DNA of 58,329 nucleotides from Sporolactobacillus sp. STSJ-5 (GTDB lineage: Bacteria; Bacillota; Bacilli; Bacillales; Sporolactobacillaceae): positions 1-58,329 of the forward strand of contig NZ_JANFOJ010000018.1 in assembly GCF_024385605.1 (NCBI RefSeq). Direction: 5' to 3'. Position numbers and translations under genes: made by a program. Shown piece after piece: positions 17,144-25,287 of this stretch. How positions within the stretch are numbered: the stretch's first letter is position 1; each line of letters begins with the position of its first letter. A model generated the notes under the pieces. It did not search any database and was not told the origin of the DNA. It worked only from the letters and a program-made list of their open reading frames with translations.

Positions 17144-17173
17144 TAAAAAGTTTTCTTGTTCATTTGCTATACC

Positions 17174-17202
17174 TAGACACATAGATATGAAATGTGTACT
17201 AT
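17174..17202 (+). promoter_or_regulatory. Candidate ndh2 promoter
   Basis: TAGACA (17174-17179) and TACTAT (17197-17202) are 17 bp apart, placing a start near 17209 and a cre-like site downstream of it. Confidence 0.35.
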
Positions 17203-17249
17203 TTAATTTAGATGGATTGTTATTTATTTCACAAATTATTTCATTTTTT

Positions 17250-17263
17250 TGATAGCGCTTTAA
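17250..17263. promoter_or_regulatory. cre-like CcpA site, ndh2 side
   Basis: TGATAGCGCTTTAA matches the cre consensus except for one base near the end (A for C). It lies 28 bp upstream of the ndh2 start codon, a roadblock position if the promoter at 17174-17202 is real. Confidence 0.5.
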
Positions 17264-17290
17264 TTTTGTTTTTTCGAAGGGGGAAGAATA

Positions 17291-19231
17291 ATGGGGATTA
17301 AGAACATTGTAATTATCGGGGCCGGATACGCTGGTGTTCATGCTGCGAAAAAATTGGCAAAAAAGTATAAGAAAGATGCTTCTGTCACCATTACTTTGAT
17401 TGATCAGCACTCATACCATACGATGATGACAGAACTTCATGAGGTTGCCGCGCATCGCGTGGAACCTGAAGCCATCACATTCGATTTGCGCAAACTCTTC
17501 AAACACACAAAAGTGAATCTAGTCACAGATCGGGTCAAGAACGTCGACCATGAGAATAAAACAGTGACCACTGAACATGCTGCATACAGCTATGATTATT
17601 TAATTCTCGGTATGGGCGGTGAGCCCAATGATTTCGGCACGCCGGGGGTACGCGAGCATGGCTTTACACTTATGTCTTGGGAAGACGCAATGAAGTTGCG
17701 TGAACATATTGAACACATTGTTCGCAAAGCAGCAACGGAACATGACCCCGATAAGCGGCGCGCAATGCTTACCTTCGCTATCTGTGGCTCAGGCTTTACA
17801 GGTGTTGAAATGATCGGCGAACTGATCGAATGGAAAACGCGGCTTGCCAAGGTCAATAAATTGGCAGAAAACGATATTTCTTTGTATTTAGTGGAAGCGG
17901 TTCCAACAATTTTGAATATGCTTGAGCGAAAGGATGCAGGCAAGGCAGAAAATTATATGCGCAAAAAAGGCGTTACTATCTTGACCAGTTCGCCCATTGT
18001 AGAAGTTAAAGCAGACCGTATCGTCCTAAAATCGGGAGATGAACTTCCAACGCACACCTTGATTTGGACAGCAGGAGTGAAAGCGAATTCCCAAGCAAGC
18101 AGTTTCGGCATGAAATCGGCACGTGCCGGACGTTTGACGGTCAATAAATATATGGAAGCTGAGGACTTGGATCACGTTTACGTCGTTGGTGATCTCTCCT
18201 ATTATGAAGACGGCGGAAAACCCGTACCTCAAATTGTCGAAGCGGCCGAGCAAACAGCCGGAACGGCAGTTAAAAATATTGCATGTGCAATTAGCGGTGG
18301 CGAAAAATCGGCATTTAAAGGCAATTACCATGGTGTGATGGTTTCGATCGGTGCCAGATACGGAGTTGCCCATCTAGGGAGCATGCATTTAAGCGGGTTT
18401 TTTGCCATTTTAATGAAGCATATGGTCAACCTGTACTATTTCTTTGGCCTTCGCAGTGCACATTATATGTTCCATTACATTATGCATGAATTTTTCCAAA
18501 CGAAGGATAAACGAAATATCCTCCGTAACTTTTCCACGCGGTACGGCAATGTACTCTGGAGTCTGCCTCTTCGCGTATTTGTCGGCGGTTTCTGGCTTAA
18601 TGAAGCATTCGGCAAGATATGGGGTGAAAGTATTTGGAACAAGGTCACGTCACACTGGTCGAATTTCCATCTGCTGTTTAATGGACTTGGTAAGGATTCC
18701 TGGCTAGTCGGATCATCTGTGAAAATGCCGTTTGATTGGCTGCAGACAGCGACAACCGGTGCGAGCCAAGCGGCAAGCAGCGGTGCGGGCGACACAGCAA
18801 GCCAGTATGCCACACCTATTCTGAGCAAGATGCCGTTCTGGTTTGAATGGATCATGAAGCTTATGCTCCCGAACGCCGATGTGGCCGTATTCATGCAGAA
18901 AAGCATGGTGTTCATCGAGCTCGCCATTGGTCTCGCAATACTTGCCGGCTTGTTTACATGGATCAGCAGCGCAGCAAGCGCAGGATTCATTGTTATGTTT
19001 ACGCTAAGTGCCATGCTCGGATGGGATAATTTGTGGGCACTGCCTGCTTCAATTGCATTAATGAATGGTTCCGGCCGATCTGTCGGATTTGATTATTGGG
19101 TTGTCCCTTTCCTGCAAAAGACATTGAGCAGATGGTGGTATGGCAAAGAACAGGCGATCTATAACGATGCTGCCGACAACGAAAGTCCCGCTCTCATTAA
19201 GTCGTCGAATACAAATAATTTGAACCAATAA
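17291..19231 (+). CDS. ndh2: Type II NADH dehydrogenase with C-terminal membrane domain (Ndh2)
   Basis: Residues 1-400 form a two-dinucleotide-domain NADH:quinone oxidoreductase: FAD site IVIIGAGYAGVHAA, NADH site FAICGSGFTGVEMIGE, and the C-terminal FAD contact VYVVGDLSYY plus PQIVEAAEQ. Residues about 400-640 add several helices with a DoxX-like character, an extension found in the Listeria EET dehydrogenase Ndh2 and absent from ordinary 400-residue NDH-2. It would feed NADH electrons into the DmkA/DmkB quinone pool for export through PplA. SD GAAGGGGGAAG 7 nt before ATG. First gene of the plus-strand EET operon. Confidence 0.93.
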   Translation: MGIKNIVIIGAGYAGVHAAKKLAKKYKKDASVTITLIDQHSYHTMMTELHEVAAHRVEPEAITFDLRKLFKHTKVNLVTDRVKNVDHENKTVTTEHAAYSYDYLILGMGGEPNDFGTPGVREHGFTLMSWEDAMKLREHIEHIVRKAATEHDPDKRRAMLTFAICGSGFTGVEMIGELIEWKTRLAKVNKLAENDISLYLVEAVPTILNMLERKDAGKAENYMRKKGVTILTSSPIVEVKADRIVLKSGDELPTHTLIWTAGVKANSQASSFGMKSARAGRLTVNKYMEAEDLDHVYVVGDLSYYEDGGKPVPQIVEAAEQTAGTAVKNIACAISGGEKSAFKGNYHGVMVSIGARYGVAHLGSMHLSGFFAILMKHMVNLYYFFGLRSAHYMFHYIMHEFFQTKDKRNILRNFSTRYGNVLWSLPLRVFVGGFWLNEAFGKIWGESIWNKVTSHWSNFHLLFNGLGKDSWLVGSSVKMPFDWLQTATTGASQAASSGAGDTASQYATPILSKMPFWFEWIMKLMLPNADVAVFMQKSMVFIELAIGLAILAGLFTWISSAASAGFIVMFTLSAMLGWDNLWALPASIALMNGSGRSVGFDYWVVPFLQKTLSRWWYGKEQAIYNDAADNESPALIKSSNTNNLNQ

Positions 19232-19254
19232 GCTACAAGAAGGGAGGATCAGCA

Positions 19255-19674
19255 GTGAGCAGCTACTTAAAAATGATCAAACGCTGGGATATTATCATTG
19301 TAACGATACTTGTTCTGATCTCTTTTCTTCCCTTCACAATTTTCAGTGTGGTCCAAGCGAAAAGTAATAATGATCCAAACAACATCAATGTTGCAGTAAT
19401 TTCTGTGGATAATAAGGTCGTCAAACGCATTGTACTCACAGGTAATGTAAAAACCCAGCAATTTGATGTTCACGACCTTGGCGGCGATTGTAATACGATT
19501 GAAGTGAAGAAGAACCGAATCCGGGTCAAAAGCGCCGATTGTCCCGACCAAAATTGTGTGCTGACCGGCTTTATATCTAAACCCGGCCAAACGATTGTCT
19601 GTCTGCCTCATCGTGTCGTTATTGAAATTAAAAGCAATCACGAACCGTCACAGGATATCATTGTCAGTTCATAA
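19255..19674 (+). CDS. eetA: NusG domain II protein EetA
   Basis: One N-terminal membrane anchor (about residues 12-35) is followed by an extracytoplasmic NusG-domain-II fold with SADCPDQNCVLTG and IVCLPHRVVIEI, typical of this family including its three Cys. In Listeria EetA is required for EET, probably holding the export/flavinylation machinery at the membrane; its chemistry is not known. Start is GTG at 19255 with GGGAGGA 7 nt upstream. Lies 23 nt after ndh2 and 23 nt before eetB. Confidence 0.9.
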   Translation: MSSYLKMIKRWDIIIVTILVLISFLPFTIFSVVQAKSNNDPNNINVAVISVDNKVVKRIVLTGNVKTQQFDVHDLGGDCNTIEVKKNRIRVKSADCPDQNCVLTGFISKPGQTIVCLPHRVVIEIKSNHEPSQDIIVSS

Positions 19675-19697
19675 GGCGGCAAAGGAATCTGGTACTT

Positions 19698-20231
19698 ATG
19701 ACAAAAAATCAGCTGAATGCTTATATCGCACTGCTCGCCGCCCAAGCGGTGGTCATTAGCATGTTCGAGAACGCCATACCTTTTCCTTTTGCTGTGGCAC
19801 CCGGGGCTAAGCTTGGGCTTGCGAATATCATCACATGTATGGCACTCTATACGCTTTCAACGAAGGATACACTTAAAGTACTCACCATTCGGCTGATTCT
19901 GGCAACATTGCTTGGCGGCACGATTTCCACATTCATGTACAGCGCAGCCGGTATCGTGCTGAGTTTTTTAGGAATGTGGCTTGTCAAAAAGCTGGGTCCT
20001 GATCGCGTCAGCTTAATCGGAGTGAGCGCGACCGGAGCCATTTTGCATAACGTCGGACAACTCGTAGTCGCAAGCTGGATCGCACAAACATGGACGGTGC
20101 TTCTCTATCTTCCGGTACTGTCTTTTGCCGGTATTTTAGCAGGAATCGCGATCGGAATTATGGCTAACTATTTGTTAAATCATGTAGAGAAGTTACACAA
20201 TTACCGGAGGTTGCGGGAATTGAATGAATAA
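19698..20231 (+). CDS. eetB: ECF S-component-like membrane protein EetB (Gx transporter family)
   Basis: Five to six helices, glycine-rich, with the family pattern FPFAVAPGAKLGLANIIT and HNVGQLVVASWI. It is often annotated as Gx transporter or heptaprenyl diphosphate synthase component I because of its neighbour. In Listeria, EetB acts as the substrate-binding partner of FmnA to move flavin out of the cytosol for FmnB. Here it is in the same locus as FmnA, EcfA1 and EcfA2, a complete potential exporter. SD AAAGGAA upstream. Confidence 0.9.
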   Translation: MTKNQLNAYIALLAAQAVVISMFENAIPFPFAVAPGAKLGLANIITCMALYTLSTKDTLKVLTIRLILATLLGGTISTFMYSAAGIVLSFLGMWLVKKLGPDRVSLIGVSATGAILHNVGQLVVASWIAQTWTVLLYLPVLSFAGILAGIAIGIMANYLLNHVEKLHNYRRLRELNE

Positions 20232-20240
20232 GGGGCAAGA

Positions 20241-21236
20241 TTGGTGGTGATAAAGATGGGCGTTCATAAGATGTGGGAATCGTATCCGGAACTTAAGGGA
20301 GAGCTTGCGGATGTGCTTAAACTGATCGAATCCTATATTCGTGTACGAGACACAGCTATTCAGGACAAAATACTTGCCATGATTCGATCGGGAGGAAAGA
20401 TGCTCCGCCCTGCTTACTCGCTTTTATGCGCACATATTGGTCCGGAATCGGAACGTGCGCGGCCAAAAGCAGTGGCGGCAGCACTCGAATGTCTGCACAT
20501 GGCAACCTTGGTTCATGATGATGTCATTGATAAAGCGGACACGCGTCACGGCCAGACAACCGTGCATGTGGTTTATGGAAATAAACTCGCCGTTTATACT
20601 GGAGATTATTTGCTTACACTCGCCTTTTCTATTCTTTCCAAATATGCGGATTCCGTTCCTCAAGTGAACTTCCGCGGCTTTGAAGCAGATAAAATTTTGG
20701 CCGGTGAACTGGCGCAATTACATGGACAATACCGTGCGTCCGTTTCTGTCAAGCGGTACCTTTCTCAAATTTCAGGAAAAACGGCGCAATTATTTGCGAT
20801 CAGCTGCTATGCCGGTGCATTAGCAAGCAGGGCGGATGAAAAAGCTTCTGCACACGCCTGGCGAATGGGGCATCATATTGGCATGGCTTTTCAGATCATT
20901 GACGACTTGCTCGACTACCAGGGGAACAGTCAAACAACTGGAAAACCGGTGATGAGTGATATTCGGCAAGGCATTTACACCTTACCGCTCATTTATGCCG
21001 TCAAAGCTGATCCTGACTCCCTTCGATCGTATCTGATTAAGGGAAAAGAACTAAATGACGAGGATATTCATGCTCTTTTAGGACTGATTAAGAAGCACAA
21101 TGGAGTAACAAAATCTTTACTTATAGCTCAGAGATTTACACAAAAAGCACTGAATGAACTACGGCAGCTTCCTGACGGTGCATACAAATCAACCCTTGAA
21201 AAACTGACAAAGTCGTTGCTTGACCGAAAAATGTAA
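20241..21236 (+). CDS. dmkB: Polyprenyl diphosphate synthase (DmkB)
   Basis: Trans-isoprenyl diphosphate synthase with the two Asp-rich metal motifs, LVHDDVIDKADTRHG (DDxxD, about residue 90) and FQIIDDLLDYQG (about 218), plus GGKMLRPA for diphosphate binding. Length 331 is normal for hexaprenyl to heptaprenyl synthases. It would supply the side chain that DmkA attaches to make the EET-specific demethylmenaquinone. The start is uncertain: TTG at 20241 has AGGGG upstream, ATG at 20256 has GGTGGTGA. Last gene of the plus operon; no clear terminator follows. Confidence 0.9.
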   Translation: MVVIKMGVHKMWESYPELKGELADVLKLIESYIRVRDTAIQDKILAMIRSGGKMLRPAYSLLCAHIGPESERARPKAVAAALECLHMATLVHDDVIDKADTRHGQTTVHVVYGNKLAVYTGDYLLTLAFSILSKYADSVPQVNFRGFEADKILAGELAQLHGQYRASVSVKRYLSQISGKTAQLFAISCYAGALASRADEKASAHAWRMGHHIGMAFQIIDDLLDYQGNSQTTGKPVMSDIRQGIYTLPLIYAVKADPDSLRSYLIKGKELNDEDIHALLGLIKKHNGVTKSLLIAQRFTQKALNELRQLPDGAYKSTLEKLTKSLLDRKM

Positions 21237-21320
21237 GATGGGGATAACCTTCAATGTTGTCATCAAAGTCTCTTGTTCGCGTTATAATAGAGGCAATGAT
21301 ACGCACTGGAGGTTATTTTT

Positions 21321-21839
21321 ATGAAAGAAATAACGATTACACTTGGTGACATTACAACGGTGAAAGTCGATGCTATTGTCAATGCGGCAAACACCTCCCT
21401 GCTTGGCGGCGGAGGCGTCGACGGCGCGATTCACCGTGCGGCAGGGCCTCAGCTTCTGGCCGAATGCAGGACGCTGAATGGCTGCCGAACTGGTGAAGCA
21501 AAAATCACAAAAGGTTATCGGTTACCATCCAAGTATGTCATTCACACACCAGGTCCCATTTGGCAAGGCGGCACTCATCATGAACGGGAATTATTGAGAA
21601 ACAGCTATGTGAACAGCCTTAAGCTTGCAGAAGTCCATGACTGTCGAACGGTTGCCTTTCCCTCGATCAGCACCGGTGTCTACCATTTCCCGCTTGAGCG
21701 AGCCGCTCCGATCGCGATTACGGCTATTCAAGATTTTTTACAAAGCGCTAAATTTGTTGAGCAGGTCCAAATGGTGTGCTTCGATGCCGGCACAAAACAA
21801 GCCTATGACCATGCATTAACCCAAGTGAATGAAGCATGA
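21321..21839 (+). CDS. Macro-domain protein (O-acetyl-ADP-ribose deacetylase type)
   Basis: MacroD-type fold over the whole length: [34 protein letters not shown] binds ADP-ribose, and [16 protein letters not shown] forms the other side of the site. Family members such as YmdB hydrolyse O-acetyl-ADP-ribose or remove ADP-ribose from proteins. SD TGGAGG 9 nt before ATG. A TATAAT at 21283-21288 suggests an own promoter, but no good -35 is seen. Confidence 0.93.
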   Translation: MKEITITLGDITTVKVDAIVNAANTSLLGGGGVDGAIHRAAGPQLLAECRTLNGCRTGEAKITKGYRLPSKYVIHTPGPIWQGGTHHERELLRNSYVNSLKLAEVHDCRTVAFPSISTGVYHFPLERAAPIAITAIQDFLQSAKFVEQVQMVCFDAGTKQAYDHALTQVNEA

Positions 21840-21989
21840 GCGAGCCTGATCAGTGTTCCATTAAACCCTGCGTTTAATTCTGAAGTACTGCTCGATTAAA
21901 GTCCATTGAACCTGAAAAAAAACGGCCGACACACTTTCAATTTGAAGGCGGTACTGCTTTCGTTTCATACATATGCTCTTACTACGCAG
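21840..21989. other. Gene-free segment with a hairpin resembling the toxin 5' UTR
   Basis: No ORF. On the minus strand CCGCCTTC...GAAAG...CGG followed by eight T (about 21913-21950) could be a weak terminator. Bases 21924-21976 also resemble the 5' UTR of the holin-like toxin at 3005-3052, though no toxin ORF follows. Confidence 0.3.
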
Positions 21990-22221
21990 TAAAGACGGAC
22001 TGGGCAATATCTATATTTTCGTCTTTTTGGATTTTGGCAGTTAAGTTAAACATTCGCTCTGTTCGGTTGAACCTTCCAACGGTTAGGTTGAACTTTTCGA
22101 GTGTTGGGTTGAATTTCTGCTCTTCGGTTGAAATTAGTTACAACTTTTTAGAAGTTCGTTACAATTTTCGGGTCGTTCGTTACGATTCTGAATCAAAGCT
22201 GATTGCTGCGCCTCTTCCGTC
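21990..22221. repeat. 232-bp dispersed repeat, copy 1
   Basis: Identical by eye over 232 bp to 28583-28814. It begins with an inverted pair AAAGACG/CGTCTTT and then carries about seven degenerate direct repeats of 19-21 bp, first of the form GGTTGAAC/T, then GTTACAA/GT. Read as protein it gives a 7-residue periodicity (VRLN...), but no ribosome binding site or proper start is present, so I treat it as non-coding. Lies between the macro-domain gene and the convergent GNAT gene. Confidence 0.85.
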
Positions 22222-22259
22222 AAACGCGAATCAGAACCATCACCTCACATTATTGACTA

Positions 22260-22733
22260 TTAAACCTTGTCCTCTGTTAACACCATTGAATAAAAGGGAT
22301 ACACGCTTCCATTTGACTTGACCATCATCGTTTTTTCTATTTTGAATCCCACACGTTCATAGACTTTCAGTGCTCGTTCATTGAAAACGGCTACCGACAA
22401 TGAAAACATAGATGGGTTGAATTTTTCTTCAGCAAAGTTCAAACCTGCTTGGATAAACGCCCGACCTAGTCCCTTTCCTGTCAAGTCCGGTCTCAACCCT
22501 AGACCCATTTCAATTGTTCCTGAATCATTAAAATAACAAAAAAAGCCAATTAATCTATTTTGATCATCATAAACAGAGTAATAGGCATCCTTTCTTGCTT
22601 TTGAATCCAGTAATTCTTCCAAATCCTCTTCGTCATTTTTGAAATCATAGAAAGAATACGGCTCCTCATAGTGCCAATCCGCAATGACCAGTGCGTCTTG
22701 ATCATTCATTGGCCTAAATATATAGTTTGTCAT
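22260..22733 (-). CDS. GNAT-family N-acetyltransferase, 157 aa
   Basis: Acetyl-CoA-dependent transferase fold: LGLRPDLTGKGLGRAFIQAGL is the acetyl-CoA loop (motif A) and SVAVFNERALKVYERVGFK is motif B. GGAGGAAACC directly precedes ATG at 22733 and decides the start; the longer open frame overlaps the HAD gene. Substrate unknown. Starts 20 nt downstream of the full-length HAD frame, so possibly co-transcribed with it. Confidence 0.9.
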   Translation of the reverse strand: MTNYIFRPMNDQDALVIADWHYEEPYSFYDFKNDEEDLEELLDSKARKDAYYSVYDDQNRLIGFFCYFNDSGTIEMGLGLRPDLTGKGLGRAFIQAGLNFAEEKFNPSMFSLSVAVFNERALKVYERVGFKIEKTMMVKSNGSVYPFYSMVLTEDKV

Positions 22734-22752
22734 GGTTTCCTCCATTTTTACG

Positions 22753-23280
22753 TTACAGTTGCGCCACAATCCATTGCGCCGCTGTGAGAAAATTGTCTGC
22801 GATATAATCAGGTTCAACCTCAGCCCATGTATGTCGATAGTCATGCAGTGAGCTCTCGCCTCATCCGGTTCGAACCAAAATTTTCTTGGCTCCGGCTGCA
22901 TCAGCTGCCTGCATATCCGTGCCCGTATCCCCGATAAACATGGTTTTTGATAAATCTAAATGATATTTTTCCGCCGCTTCGAACAGCAAGCCCGGCTTCG
23001 GTTTTCGACATGTACACTCGTCATCAGGACCATGTGGGCAGATGAAGGCATCATCAAGATCATCGGATTTGAATTCCTCGTAAAAATCATCCATTGTTGC
23101 CTGACCTTTACTGATCCTCCACTGATTCGTGCAAGCAAAGAGCGGGATTCCTTGAGCTTTCAGCAGATGAATTGCGTCTTTGCTGTAAGCATACGGTTGA
23201 AAATCACAAGGATGAATAAAGTGACCCGTTCCGCCAATCGTTCCGTCACGATCAATAAACACGGCTTGAATTTCTGTCAT
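22753..23280 (-). pseudogene. HAD-IIIA phosphatase interrupted by an in-frame TGA
   Basis: HAD-superfamily, GmhB/histidinol-phosphatase-like: FIDRDGTIGG (nucleophile Asp10, Asp12), ACTNQ, CPHGPDDECTCRKP (zinc-binding Cys/His loop) and FIGDTGTDMQAA. The frame meets TGA at 22861-22863 after 139 codons, yet it stays open for 35 more sense codons to TAA at 22753. The added residues include DYIADNFLTAAQWIV, the normal C-terminal helix of the family. The stop replaces the residue after VRTG, where Trp (TGG) or another residue is common, so one base change would restore it. ATG 23280 with GGGGGAA upstream. The 139-residue product may retain the catalytic core. Confidence 0.8.
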
Positions 23281-23328
23281 CAATAACAAATTCCCCCTAT
23301 TTATTCTTCCTCTACCTCCATATTAAGC

Positions 23329-23342
23329 TTTTCTTAAGAAAA
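23329..23342. promoter_or_regulatory. Perfect 14-bp palindrome upstream of the Ser/Gly-rich membrane protein gene
   Basis: TTTTCTTAAGAAAA is a perfect palindrome about 50 bp before the ATG at 23395, next to TTTACA and a T/A-rich promoter-like segment. Possible operator; regulator unknown. Confidence 0.3.
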
Positions 23343-23394
23343 TATCTTTACAGTAGATGTATGGAATTTTGAACAACTAAAGGGAGAATGGTCT

Positions 23395-23814
23395 ATGGAA
23401 CGTATGAGCAAAATCAATTATTGGTTAGGAATTGTTATCGCCGCTGCGCTGCTGCTCGAGTCCGCATTTGGGATTTACAGCTTTATACAAAGTAAACAGC
23501 AGGCACAATCCTTTCAAAGTAATGCTTCACAAAACATGCCGAATTTTAATGGAGGAAACGGGTCAGCAAGTCCTTCCAGTGGTTCCAACGGCGCTCCACA
23601 GTTCGGCGGCGGTTCGGGATCGCAAAAAAGCGGACAGCGTCCATCCGGAATGAGCGCACGCTCAGGAGCGCAAGCAAGTCCCGTTCAACTAGTCATTCAT
23701 ATCATTTCATTAATTTTGGCCGTTGCCGCACTGATTATGACCGCAATTATCGGCAGAAACAACGCACGGAAAAGAAAAGAATTGATGGAGCAGGAAAAAT
23801 TAACACAAGAATAA
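23395..23814 (+). CDS. Membrane protein with Ser/Gly/Asn-rich loop, 139 aa
   Basis: Helix 1 (about residues 10-30) and helix 2 (about 98-118) flank a 65-residue low-complexity segment rich in Ser, Gly, Asn and Gln, followed by a charged tail RKRKELMEQEK. Both hydrophobic segments are convincing, so the loop is probably extracytoplasmic. No family recognised. SD GGGAGAA 8 nt upstream of ATG; own terminator. The same design is seen in small stress-response membrane proteins of bacilli, but this is only a resemblance. Confidence 0.7.
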   Translation: MERMSKINYWLGIVIAAALLLESAFGIYSFIQSKQQAQSFQSNASQNMPNFNGGNGSASPSSGSNGAPQFGGGSGSQKSGQRPSGMSARSGAQASPVQLVIHIISLILAVAALIMTAIIGRNNARKRKELMEQEKLTQE

Positions 23815-23824
23815 GAAACACAGC

Positions 23825-23859
23825 AGCCCCTCGCAAATGTTTTTGCAGGGGGCTTTTTT
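23825..23859 (+). terminator. Terminator after the Ser/Gly-rich membrane protein
   Basis: AGCCCCTCGCAAA pairs with TTTGCAGGGGGCT (3-4-nt loop, one mismatch), followed by six T. Confidence 0.8.
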
Positions 23860-23937
23860 GTGATATCCAATTCATCCAAATTAATGAATACTTCTCTTCC
23901 GCACCGATTGGTGTAGTGACGGATCTGAATTTCTAGC

Positions 23938-25152
23938 TCAAACCTTTTCGCTACCACTGAGAAGGCTCCGCTCGCTCGGCAGCAACAGTGAGAGCAAGGC
24001 GGCGACCAGCGGTAAAAGCGCAAGAGAGGCAAAAATGGCATTGACACCATAGAGATCGGACAGCCAGCCAATCATCGTCGCACCAATTCCGCCGGCACCA
24101 ATCCCGAATCCAACCATCAGCCCGGAAACCAAGCCGATATTCTTCGGGAACATCATTTGCCCGTAAACAACCGTAACGGCAAATGATGAGAGAACAAAGA
24201 AACCGAATAGGAAAAGAATAATGATTGATAGTACACCGTGAACATGCGGAAGCAGCCATGCAAAGGGAACCGTTACGGCCATGGAAATAAACAGCAGCCA
24301 TTTACGACTGATCCGATCCGAAACACGGCCGCCGATGAAGGTTCCGAGTGCACCGGCGCCAAGAAACAGGAAGGTCAACAGATCACCGTATTTGAGCGCA
24401 ATCCCCTGGTGCAGATAAAGAAACGGCAAAAATCCAGCGACACCGATCTGTGTCCATGACCGGAGAATAACAACAACGGTCAGCAAACAGAGTCCGGCAA
24501 CATGATTGCGGCCTTTAATCTTTTTCTGTCGTGCTTTATTTTCTGTAAGACTGCGTTTATACCATGGCATGACGGAAAGCACTAATGCTAAACCGGCAAG
24601 CGTGGCCAAAACAAACCAGCCCAGTCCATGAAGCCCGGTCGCAATCAGGAATAGGGGAAGAAGCAGCGGTCCTACGGATTGGCCGAAATTGCCGCCGACC
24701 TGAATAATCGCTTGTGCAGTTCCTCTCGCTGTGCCCGCCGCCATATAGGCGCCGCGCATCGCTTCCGGATGAAAAATTCCCGAACCGATTCCGGATAATC
24801 CAACGAGGATAAGAAGGACCCAATAAGCAGGAGCATAACCTGAAGCCGTGAGACCAAATCCCGTTAAACAAATCCCCACCGGCATAAACCACGTTTTCGG
24901 ATTCTTATCTGTGATGACACCGAATATGGGTTGCGCCACAGATGATGTCAGCATGGACACGAACAAAATAATGCCGGCTTGAAAATAGTTCAGATTAAAA
25001 GCATCTTTGTATAAAGGCAAAAGTGCAGGCACAAGTCCGGTCGTCATTAAGTCATTAATAAAATGGACACCGCTGAGACTGAACAATTCCCGCCTCGCTG
25101 CCAGCCTTGGTTTGACGGCCGTCTGATTCTCATTTTTTAATGCAAGATTCAT
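23938..25152 (-). CDS. MFS transporter of the Fsr (fosmidomycin resistance) type
   Basis: Twelve predicted helices and MFS loop motifs: the cytoplasmic loop 2-3 GVITDKNPKTWFMPVG and FIGGRVSDRISRKWLL for the second half. HFINDLMTTGLVPALLPLY and GIGSGIFHPEAMRGAY are characteristic of Fsr-like efflux proteins. Substrate unknown; export of a small toxic compound is likely. ATG 25152 is chosen because AAGGAGG lies 9 nt upstream. Divergent from the AraC-type regulator gene across a 135-bp spacer, which probably controls it. Confidence 0.9.
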   Translation of the reverse strand: MNLALKNENQTAVKPRLAARRELFSLSGVHFINDLMTTGLVPALLPLYKDAFNLNYFQAGIILFVSMLTSSVAQPIFGVITDKNPKTWFMPVGICLTGFGLTASGYAPAYWVLLILVGLSGIGSGIFHPEAMRGAYMAAGTARGTAQAIIQVGGNFGQSVGPLLLPLFLIATGLHGLGWFVLATLAGLALVLSVMPWYKRSLTENKARQKKIKGRNHVAGLCLLTVVVILRSWTQIGVAGFLPFLYLHQGIALKYGDLLTFLFLGAGALGTFIGGRVSDRISRKWLLFISMAVTVPFAWLLPHVHGVLSIIILFLFGFFVLSSFAVTVVYGQMMFPKNIGLVSGLMVGFGIGAGGIGATMIGWLSDLYGVNAIFASLALLPLVAALLSLLLPSERSLLSGSEKV

Positions 25153-25287
25153 TACGTTCATCCTCCTTGACCACTGCAAAATCATTTACATTTTTTTCGA
25201 ACACTCTTAGACTAACAAGGAAACGACAATAAAGCCTGCAGTATCCTGCTCACCTTTAGCACAATTTTGACTGAAAGGGATTTCTCA

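Noticed and set aside
18475-19014. 179-codon minus-strand frame inside ndh2
   Set aside because: Antisense to a well-conserved domain of Ndh2, no ribosome binding site, no recognisable fold.
21257-21288. Promoter TTGTCA/TATAAT for the macro-domain gene
   Set aside because: Spacing is 20 bp, too long; only the -10 is convincing, so not listed as a feature.
22034-22321. Open frame beginning MAVKLNIRSVRLN across the 232-bp repeat (also at 28627-28974)
   Set aside because: The frame starts at TTG without a ribosome binding site, its periodicity comes from the underlying 21-bp DNA repeats, and the two copies run into unrelated C-termini.
22861-22863. TGA as selenocysteine codon in the HAD gene
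   Set aside because: No SECIS-like hairpin recognised immediately downstream, the position is not catalytic, and no selenocysteine genes are seen here.
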